Shown: piece by piece, positions 15,728 to 20,976 of the stretch
Numbering within the stretch: the first letter of the stretch is position 1
How the letters are laid out: the number at the start of each line of letters is the position of its first letter
Source: Acetobacteraceae bacterium
Lineage (GTDB): Bacteria > Pseudomonadota > Alphaproteobacteria > Acetobacterales > Acetobacteraceae
Direction of reading: 5' to 3'
DNA length: 20,976 nucleotides
Assembly: GCA_027306955.1 (NCBI GenBank)
Contig: DAHUXX010000100.1
Span: 1-20,976, forward strand
Notes under the pieces: model-generated
The model's database searches: none
Told to the model about the DNA's origin: nothing
What the model saw: only the letters and a program-made list of their open reading frames with translations
Program-made: the position numbers and the translations under genes

Positions 15728-18700
15728 TCAGCCCGTACGCTGGTCGGGGTCGCGCAGGACGACGTAGATCGCGGGGATGACGAGCACCGTGAGCAGCGTC
15801 GAGGAGGCGAGGCCGAAGAGGAGCGAGATGGCGAGGCCCTGGAAGATCGGGTCCGTGAGGATGGTCGCCGCACCGATCATCGCCGAGAGGGCGGTGAGCA
15901 GGATGGGGCGGAAGCGGATGGCGCCGGCATCGAGCAGCACCTCGCGCAGGGTCTTGCCGGGGGCGGCGCCGTGGCGGACGAAATCCACCAGCAGGATCGA
16001 GTTGCGCACGATGATGCCGGCGAGCGCGATGAAGCCGATCATCGAGGTGGCGGTGAACGGCGCGTGGAACAGCCAGTGGCCGGGCAGGATGCCGATCAGC
16101 GTGAGCGGCACCGGTGTGAGGATCACCAGCGGCAGCTTGAAACTGCCGAACTGGGCGACGACGAGAATGTAGATGCCCAGGAGCGCCACGCCGAACGCGG
16201 CACCCATGTCGCGGAAGGTGACGTAGGTGATCTCCCACTCGCCGTCCCAGAGCAGGCTCGGCTTTGCCTCGTTACGGGGCTGGCCGCGCAGGCGGATCTC
16301 CGGGCGCGGCAGGTTGCCCCAGTTGTGCTGCGCGATGGCCTTGTCCACGGCGAGCATGCCGTAGATCGGGGCTTCGAATTTTCCGGCGAGTTCGGCCATC
16401 ACCATGTCGGCATAGTGGCCGTCGCGGCGGAACAGAACGCGCGAGCCGAGCACCTTGTGCACCTGCACGACCTGGCCGAGTTCCACCACGCGGGTGCTGC
16501 CGGGGATGCTGTTGGCGGGCACCGGCGTGGAGGCCAGGCGTTGGTTCCAGGTGAGGTCCCGCTTGGGCAGGCTGACGACGATCTCGATCGGGTTGCGCTC
16601 GGCGCCACGGTGCGAGTAGCCGACCGGCACGCCGCCGTAGAGCGACTGGATGGTGTTGTAGATGTCGGCCTGTTCGACACCGAAATATTCCGCCTTGTCC
16701 TGGTTGATCGAGATCTGCAGGCGCGGGCGCGGCTTGCCCCAGGAGTTCGTCACGTCGACGATGTAGGGGATGGACTTGAAGATCTTCTCGACCTCGCGCG
16801 CGACCTCGAGGCGGACCTTCTCGGTGGGGCCGTAGATCTCGGCGAGAAGGGTGGCGAGGACCGGCGGGCCGGGCGGGGATTCCACGACCTGGATGGTGCC
16901 GCCAGGGGGCAGCTTCAGGCCCTTGTCCAGGCGGTGGCGCAGGTCGATGGCGATGGCGTGGCTGTCGCGGTTGCGCGCTGCCTTGTCCGTCAGTTCCACC
17001 TGCAGGTCGCCGAGTTCCGGCGTCTGGCGCATGTAGTAGTGGCGCACCAGGCCGTTGAAGTCGTAGGGCGCGGCGGTGCCGGCATAGGCCTGGATGGTGC
17101 GCACCTCCGGGATGGCGCGGGCGATATCGGCGGCGGCGAAGAGGGTCTGCTCGGTGTCCTCCAGCGTGCTGCCGGGGGGCAGGTTCACCTCCACCGCGAG
17201 GGTGGATTTGTTGTCGAAAGGCAACAGCTTCACCGTCACCGCCTCGGTGTAGAACATCAGGCAGGCGGCGATCATGGCGAGGATGACGAGGATCAGGAAG
17301 GTCCAGGCGCGGGCGCGAGTACGCAGCACTGGCTCGGCGACGGCGCGGTAGATGCGGCCCAGCCGGTCGTGGCCGTGGTGGTGCAGGTCGCGGCCGATGG
17401 CGGGGGTCGTGACCGCGAGGAACTCCGCCTCCTCGGCGCGGGCCTCGGCCGAGGGGGTCGCGTGCTCCGGATGCAGCTTGAACATCAGCCAGGGGGCGAC
17501 GACCATGGCGACGAAGAAGGAGAACAGCATCGCCGCCGAGGCGTTGACCGGGATCGGCGCCATGTAGGGGCCCATCATGCCGGAGACGAAGAGCATCGGC
17601 AGCAACGCGGCGATCACGGTGAGGGTGGCGACCACGGTGGGGTTGCCGACCTCCGCCACCGCCTCGATCGCCGCCTGCAGGCGCGGGCGGCCGTCGCCCA
17701 TGCGCCAGTGGCGCGCGATGTTCTCCACCACCACGATGGCGTCGTCGACCAGGATGCCGATCGAGAAGATCAGCGCGAACAGGCTGACGCGGTTGATGGT
17801 GTAACCCATCAGGTTGGAGGCGAAGATGGTGAGCAGGATGGTGGTGGGGATGACGACGAGGGTTACCACCGCCTCGCGCCAGCCGACCGCGAAGGCGATC
17901 AGCACCACGATGCTGACCGTTGCGAGGCCGAGATGGAACAGCAGTTCGTTGGCCTTGGCGTTCGCGGAGTGGCCGTAGTCGCGCGTGACCTGGACGTTGA
18001 TGTCCCTGGGGATCATGCTGCCCTCGAGCAGCTTGACGCGGCTCAGGATGCTGTCGGCGACCACGACGGCGTTGGTGCCGGAGCGCTTGGCGAGCGCGAT
18101 GGTGGCGGCCGGGACGCGGTTCCAGCCGCCCTGTCTCGGCGTGAGGCTCCAGACGCCGCGCTCCGCGGTGCTGGCGGTGACGACGACCTTCGCGACGTCG
18201 CGCACGTAGACCGGGCGGCCGTCGCGGGTGGTGAGCAGGAGCAGGCCGATATCGGGCACGCCGAACAGCGTCTGGCCAGCGGCAAGGACGCGCTGCCTGC
18301 CGTTGTCGCGCACGCTGCCCGCGACGAACTCGTTGTTGGCGCCCTGCACCTTCGCGATGAGCTGCTGCAGGGTGACGCCGTAGAGCATCAGCTTCTCGGG
18401 GTCGGGCTCGACACGGATCTGCTCGGGGCCGGAGCCGACGAGGTAGGTGGTGCCGACGTTGTCGACCTTGATCATCTCCGAGCGCAGCTTGCGGGCGAGG
18501 TCGTAGAGGCTCTGCTCGTTCCAGCGCGCGGCGGCGGAGGGCTTGGGCGAGAGGGTGAGGGTGACGACGGCGACGTCGTTGATGCCGTGGCCGACGATCA
18601 GCGGCCTGGGGATCCCGAGCGGGATCTTGTCGAGGTTGGCGTTGATCTTGTCGTCCACGCGCAGGACCGCGTTGTCCTCGTTCGTGCCGACGGCGAAGCG

Positions 18701-18994
18701 GGCGGTGACGACGACGGAATCGTCCTGGGTCTGGCTGTAGACGTGCTCGACGCCGGGGATGGCCTTGACGATCGCCTCGAGCGGCTTGGTGACCAGTTCC
18801 GCCGCGTCCGGCGCGCGCAGGCCGTTGGCGGTGACCATGATGTCGACCATCGGCACGCTGATCTGCGGGTCTTCCTCGCGCGGGATGGTCATGAGCGCGA
18901 CCATGCCCGCGGCGAGGGCGGCGAGCAGGAAGAGGGGCGTGAGCGGCGAGCGGATCGTCGCGCGGGTCAGGCGCCCTGAGATTCCGAGTTTCAT
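15728..18994 (-). CDS. RND-family efflux pump, inner-membrane permease subunit
   Basis: A 1088-residue proton-driven RND pump, slightly longer than AcrB-type pumps (about 1050). It has TM1 near 18-38 and a large periplasmic loop, then the TM4 proton-relay pair D417-D418 in GILVDDAIVVVEN, a second periplasmic loop (about 590-900) and a C-terminal TM bundle. In TM10 the lysine of AcrB-type relays is replaced by R997 in GIIVRNSILLVDF. The N-terminal IPREEDPQISVPMVDI is typical of a broad AcrB-like group and not of the CzcA metal group. Its adaptor is encoded 46 bp upstream and a rhodanese and SqrR-like repressor precede that, so a sulfur- or thiol-related export substrate is plausible but unproven. 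A six-codon reading frame (19011-18991) ends in ATGA at the pump start and may couple translation. No outer-membrane factor gene is present. Confidence 0.92.
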   Translation of the reverse strand: MKLGISGRLTRATIRSPLTPLFLLAALAAGMVALMTIPREEDPQISVPMVDIMVTANGLRAPDAAELVTKPLEAIVKAIPGVEHVYSQTQDDSVVVTARFAVGTNEDNAVLRVDDKINANLDKIPLGIPRPLIVGHGINDVAVVTLTLSPKPSAAARWNEQSLYDLARKLRSEMIKVDNVGTTYLVGSGPEQIRVEPDPEKLMLYGVTLQQLIAKVQGANNEFVAGSVRDNGRQRVLAAGQTLFGVPDIGLLLLTTRDGRPVYVRDVAKVVVTASTAERGVWSLTPRQGGWNRVPAATIALAKRSGTNAVVVADSILSRVKLLEGSMIPRDINVQVTRDYGHSANAKANELLFHLGLATVSIVVLIAFAVGWREAVVTLVVIPTTILLTIFASNLMGYTINRVSLFALIFSIGILVDDAIVVVENIARHWRMGDGRPRLQAAIEAVAEVGNPTVVATLTVIAALLPMLFVSGMMGPYMAPIPVNASAAMLFSFFVAMVVAPWLMFKLHPEHATPSAEARAEEAEFLAVTTPAIGRDLHHHGHDRLGRIYRAVAEPVLRTRARAWTFLILVILAMIAACLMFYTEAVTVKLLPFDNKSTLAVEVNLPPGSTLEDTEQTLFAAADIARAIPEVRTIQAYAGTAAPYDFNGLVRHYYMRQTPELGDLQVELTDKAARNRDSHAIAIDLRHRLDKGLKLPPGGTIQVVESPPGPPVLATLLAEIYGPTEKVRLEVAREVEKIFKSIPYIVDVTNSWGKPRPRLQISINQDKAEYFGVEQADIYNTIQSLYGGVPVGYSHRGAERNPIEIVVSLPKRDLTWNQRLASTPVPANSIPGSTRVVELGQVVQVHKVLGSRVLFRRDGHYADMVMAELAGKFEAPIYGMLAVDKAIAQHNWGNLPRPEIRLRGQPRNEAKPSLLWDGEWEITYVTFRDMGAAFGVALLGIYILVVAQFGSFKLPLVILTPVPLTLIGILPGHWLFHAPFTATSMIGFIALAGIIVRNSILLVDFVRHGAAPGKTLREVLLDAGAIRFRPILLTALSAMIGAATILTDPIFQGLAISLLFGLASSTLLTVLVIPAIYVVLRDPDQRTG

Positions 18995-19040
18995 GCGCGG
19001 CCGGATTTCATGATGGGCGTGGTTTCACGATGCGCCGGGT

Positions 19041-20036
19041 TCAGGGATGTACCAGGACGTCGCCGCCGTGCACGCCGGAGAGGATCTCGAGCCCGTCCGG
19101 CATGGTGGCGGTGGGGTGCGGCTCGCCGCGCTGGACGGGGATGGTGACGACCTCGCCGGAGGCCTCGCGCAGGCGCACGTAGTCAAGGCCGAAGCGGGTC
19201 TCGACGAAGCTGCCGGGAATGACGAAGCCAGGGCGGGTGCCGGCGTCGATCCAGACCAGCACGCGGTCGCCCACGAAGTAGTTGCCGAGATCGGGCACTT
19301 TCGCGTCCGCGACGACACGGCCGGCCTGGATCTGCGGGTAGACCAGGGTGATGGTGCCGGTGGCGCCGCCCGGGGCGCCGAGCTGGTTGGCGGCGATGCG
19401 CACCGTGTCGCCGGGATGGAGGAAGAGCGCATGCTCCTCCGGGATCTGCAGGCGCAGGAGGAAGGGTTCCTCGCCGACGGTCGCGACGGTGTCGCCGCCG
19501 AGCACGACGGAGCCGGTGGTGAGCGGAACGGTGAGGATGCGCCCGTCGACCGGGGCGCGGACCTGGCCCTCGTTGAGGTTCTGCTGGGCGGAGGCTCGCT
19601 GCTCGATGGCGGCACGCAGCGTCGCCTCCGCGACGTTGACCGCGGTCTGCGCCGGGTCGGCGGTGGCGCGCGGGCCGACGCCCTGGCGGTAGAGCGTCAG
19701 GGCGCGGTCGAGGTTGATCTTCGCCTGGGCAAGCGTGGATTGCAGGCCGGCGATCTGGGCGTCCAGCGCGCGGACCTGGAGCAGCAGCTTCTGGTCCACG
19801 ACGACCGCGATCACCTGGCCCGCCTTGACCATGTCGCCCTGGCGGACGGACAGGCTTTCAATGGTGCCACCGATGCGCGCACGGGCGGCGACCACGTTGG
19901 GACTCTCCACCGTGGCGAACACCGCTTTCTGGTCGGTGATCTCGGTCTCGCGGACGGTGAAGGTGGTCTGCGCCACGGCCGGGCCCGCTGCGGCGAGCAG
20001 CGCCATGGCGGCGACGAGGACGTTACGCAGACGCAT
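19041..20036 (-). CDS. RND efflux periplasmic adaptor (membrane fusion protein)
   Basis: A 331-residue periplasmic adaptor linking the RND pump to an outer-membrane channel. A signal peptide spans residues 1-22 (MRLRNVLVAAMALLAAAGPAVA). The first half of the lipoyl/barrel-sandwich domain is VFATVESPNVVAARARIGGTI..GDMVKAGQVIAVV. A helical hairpin follows (about 85-155, heptad-like ALDAQIAGLQSTLAQAKINLDRAL), then the second lipoyl half (APVDGRILTVPLTTGSVV) and the beta-barrel. The open frame runs upstream to 20306, but there it overlaps the rhodanese gene. The ATG at 20036, with the signal peptide directly after it, is the real start. It lies 16 bp after the rhodanese stop. No lipobox cysteine or metal-binding His/Cys cluster is visible. 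At 331 residues it is on the short side for the family. Confidence 0.9.
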   Translation of the reverse strand: MRLRNVLVAAMALLAAAGPAVAQTTFTVRETEITDQKAVFATVESPNVVAARARIGGTIESLSVRQGDMVKAGQVIAVVVDQKLLLQVRALDAQIAGLQSTLAQAKINLDRALTLYRQGVGPRATADPAQTAVNVAEATLRAAIEQRASAQQNLNEGQVRAPVDGRILTVPLTTGSVVLGGDTVATVGEEPFLLRLQIPEEHALFLHPGDTVRIAANQLGAPGGATGTITLVYPQIQAGRVVADAKVPDLGNYFVGDRVLVWIDAGTRPGFVIPGSFVETRFGLDYVRLREASGEVVTIPVQRGEPHPTATMPDGLEILSGVHGGDVLVHP

Positions 20037-20052
20037 CGTTCTGCTCCGTGGT

Positions 20053-20406
20053 TCAGTGCCGGTCGAGGACGTGGCCGGTGGCGGGGCTGAGGCGTACCAC
20101 CGGCAGGCCGGCGCGCTTCCAGGCCTGGATGCCGCCCGCCATGTGCGTATCGACGGGGACCTCGGCGACCAGGCAGCGGTGGATCGCCTTGGCCGAGCGG
20201 ATGCCGGAGCCGCAGTGGAACACGACCCTGCGCCCGTCCGCCGGCAGCGCCGCGGGGTCGAAGGCGGAAAGCGGGAAGAGCAGCGCGCCGTGGATGCGTT
20301 CGGCACCGTATTCGTGGGGCTCGCGCACGTCGATCAGCACGATCTCGTGCGTCTCCAGGGCTTCGGCCACGGCGGCGGGCGTCATTTCGTTGATCATAGG
20401 CGTCAC
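20053..20406 (-). CDS. Single-domain rhodanese (sulfurtransferase)
   Basis: A 117-residue rhodanese-like protein; such enzymes move sulfane sulfur between thiosulfate, persulfides and thiol acceptors through a cysteine persulfide. The catalytic C65 lies in HCGSGIRS, whose six-residue active loop CGSGIR fits a sulfurtransferase rather than a Cdc25-like phosphatase. The family pattern IVLIDVREPHEYGAERIHGAL is at 22-42. No signal peptide is seen, so it is cytoplasmic. The start is GTG at 20406 with GAAGGA 4 nt upstream; an ATG three codons later is an alternative. It is followed at 16 bp by the RND adaptor and preceded by a SqrR-like repressor gene, a context that suggests persulfide detoxification or relay. 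Confidence 0.9.
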   Translation of the reverse strand: MTPMINEMTPAAVAEALETHEIVLIDVREPHEYGAERIHGALLFPLSAFDPAALPADGRRVVFHCGSGIRSAKAIHRCLVAEVPVDTHMAGGIQAWKRAGLPVVRLSPATGHVLDRH

Positions 20407-20436
20407 GATTTCCTTCTGTCGCGGATCAGGCGGGAA

Positions 20437-20463
20437 GTCGCGCGGGTCCGCGAGACGCGCGAC
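20437..20463. repeat. 8-bp inverted repeat in the rhodanese leader
   Basis: GTCGCGCG (20437-20444) and CGCGCGAC (20456-20463) are exact reverse complements with an 11-nt spacer. They lie 31-57 nt upstream of the rhodanese start, between it and the FNR-like box. It could be a repressor operator or leader hairpin; high GC makes chance possible. Confidence 0.4.
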
Positions 20464-20492
20464 GGAGAATGGCGGAACCGGCGGGCACTGCC

Positions 20493-20506
20493 TTGACGCG
20501 GATCAA
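20493..20506. promoter_or_regulatory. FNR/FixK/Dnr-like binding site upstream of rhodanese-RND genes
   Basis: TTGACGCGGATCAA matches TTGAT-N4-ATCAA at 9 of 10 positions. Its centre is about 93 bp upstream of the rhodanese start, in the 147-bp gap (20407-20553) after the repressor gene. It would allow the rhodanese-adaptor-pump genes to have a promoter separate from that of the repressor. Confidence 0.5.
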
Positions 20507-20553
20507 TGCGCGCGGCGGCACCGCGCGGCAGGTTGACATCGGTTGCATTGCCG

Positions 20554-20949
20554 TCACGCCCGCGGGCGACGCCGCGCCACGGGCGCGCGCCGTGCAGGGC
20601 GGACCGGAGCTTCGCAGAGGGCGTCGGGTTTGCAGAACACGTCGAACAGCGTTTCCAGCACGCGGCCGGCGGGCTCGCTGGCGATGGCGTACCAGATGGT
20701 CTGGCCCTCGCGGCGGGTGCGGACCAACCCGTCCTTGCGCAGCAGGGAGAGGTGCTGGGAGACGGTGGAGTCCCTGAGGCCGAGGAAGGCGGCGAGCTCG
20801 CCCACCGAGCGCTCGGCGCGCGCGAGCTGGCAGAGGATGAGCAGGCGGTGGCGGTTGCCGAGCGATTTCAGCAGGTCGCTTGCCCGGTCCGCGGCGCTCA
20901 GCATCGCGGACGGGTCCAGCCTGGATGCGGGGGGTATGGGAGGCTTCAT
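20554..20949 (-). CDS. ArsR-family repressor, SqrR/BigR-like persulfide sensor candidate
   Basis: A 131-residue winged-helix repressor. The DNA-binding part reads LLKSLGNRHRLLILCQLARAERSVGELAAFLGLRDSTVSQHLSLLRKDGLV in consecutive stretches (27-75), with recognition helix near STVSQHLSLL (61-70). It lacks the ELCVCDL-type metal site of arsenic or cadmium sensors. It has C40 (LLILC) and C106 (DVFCKP), 66 residues apart. That equals the spacing of the sensing cysteines reported for SqrR (C41/C107) and BigR (C42/C108), which form a tetrasulfide bridge with reactive sulfur. C112 is an additional cysteine. The adjacent rhodanese supports a sulfide/persulfide role. The ATG at 20949 has no clear ribosome-binding site; M16 (20904) is an alternative start. 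Regulation of its own gene and the downstream genes is inferred. Confidence 0.85.
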   Translation of the reverse strand: MKPPIPPASRLDPSAMLSAADRASDLLKSLGNRHRLLILCQLARAERSVGELAAFLGLRDSTVSQHLSLLRKDGLVRTRREGQTIWYAIASEPAGRVLETLFDVFCKPDALCEAPVRPARRAPVARRRPRA

Positions 20950-20962
20950 GGTTTCGTGCTTG

Positions 20963-20972
20963 CGTATCTACG
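20963..20972. promoter_or_regulatory. Candidate palindromic operator upstream of the ArsR-family gene
   Basis: CGTATCTACG contains the inverted repeat CGTA-TC-TACG, 14 bp before the repressor start. ArsR repressors often bind a short AT-containing palindrome at their own promoter. The window ends 4 bp later, so any longer operator cannot be seen. Confidence 0.3.
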
Positions 20973-20976
20973 TTTT

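Noticed and set aside
15971..18979. A 1002-residue open frame on the plus strand opposite the RND pump.
   Set aside because: A mirror of the pump's codon bias; rich in Asp, His, Gly and Val, with no domain. The pump frame has full RND motifs.
15728..18994. Heavy-metal (CzcA-type) assignment of the RND pump because of the nearby metal ATPase.
   Set aside because: The N-terminal and TM4 sequences look like the broad AcrB-like group, and the operon partners are a rhodanese and a sulfur-type repressor, not metal genes.
20037..20306. An N-terminal extension of the RND adaptor frame.
   Set aside because: It overlaps the rhodanese gene; a clear signal peptide starts at the ATG at 20036.
20533..20538. 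TTGACA on the plus strand as a -35 promoter element.
   Set aside because: It points into the antisense strand of the repressor gene, has no -10 at 16-18 bp, and serves no plus-strand gene.
20558..20567. GCCCGCGGGC palindrome at the end of the repressor gene as a terminator.
   Set aside because: Short, inside or beside coding sequence, no T-run, and such palindromes are common at this GC content.

Overview
The window is 20,976 bp of dense, very GC-rich DNA with a strong G/C third-position bias, GTG and TTG starts, and short or overlapping gene junctions. Protein motifs (a LivHMGF importer, a proteobacterial-type ornithine decarboxylase, a SqrR/BigR-like ArsR repressor, an RND efflux pair) point to a Gram-negative proteobacterium, most likely an alphaproteobacterium such as a member of the Rhodospirillales/Acetobacteraceae. 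That placement is an inference; no rRNA or other phylogenetic marker is present. I found no tRNA, rRNA, CRISPR array, insertion sequence or phage gene. No gene-free stretch exceeds 300 bp.

Left part (1-11502, all minus strand): an amino-acid uptake and degradation locus. Reading in the direction of transcription, the first block is E1 alpha, E1 beta and E2 of a branched-chain 2-oxo-acid dehydrogenase complex, then a Glu/Leu/Phe/Val-type amino-acid dehydrogenase, a type III PLP ornithine/lysine decarboxylase, and a predicted GTPase of the cyclic-2,3-diphosphoglycerate-synthetase-like family (COG2403). After a 251-bp gap carrying a candidate promoter and a perfect 16-bp tandem repeat comes a second block: a periplasmic amino-acid binding protein, a perfect hairpin, the LivH permease, a single-chain LivM-LivG fusion, and LivF, which runs off the left edge. 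The dehydrogenase and the E1/E2 complex would together turn an imported branched-chain amino acid into an acyl-CoA. The decarboxylase and GTPase do not fit that simple scheme and are the less understood part.

Right part (11503-20976): stress, metal and sulfur functions. On the plus strand are a P1B-5-type metal ATPase with a C-terminal hemerythrin-like domain and a secreted PQQ-type beta-propeller protein. On the minus strand, convergent with them, is an operon-like set: an ArsR repressor with the cysteine spacing of the persulfide sensors SqrR/BigR, a single-domain rhodanese, an RND periplasmic adaptor and an RND pump.

The intergenic regions of the right part carry FNR/FixK/Dnr-like palindromes (TTGAT-N4-ATCAA, three sites at 9/10 and one at 8/10). 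They lie upstream of the ATPase, the beta-propeller gene and the rhodanese-RND genes. This suggests one low-oxygen/NO/redox regulon linking a hemerythrin-tailed metal pump with a persulfide-responsive efflux system. That link is an inference from motifs and is the most interesting hypothesis in the window.
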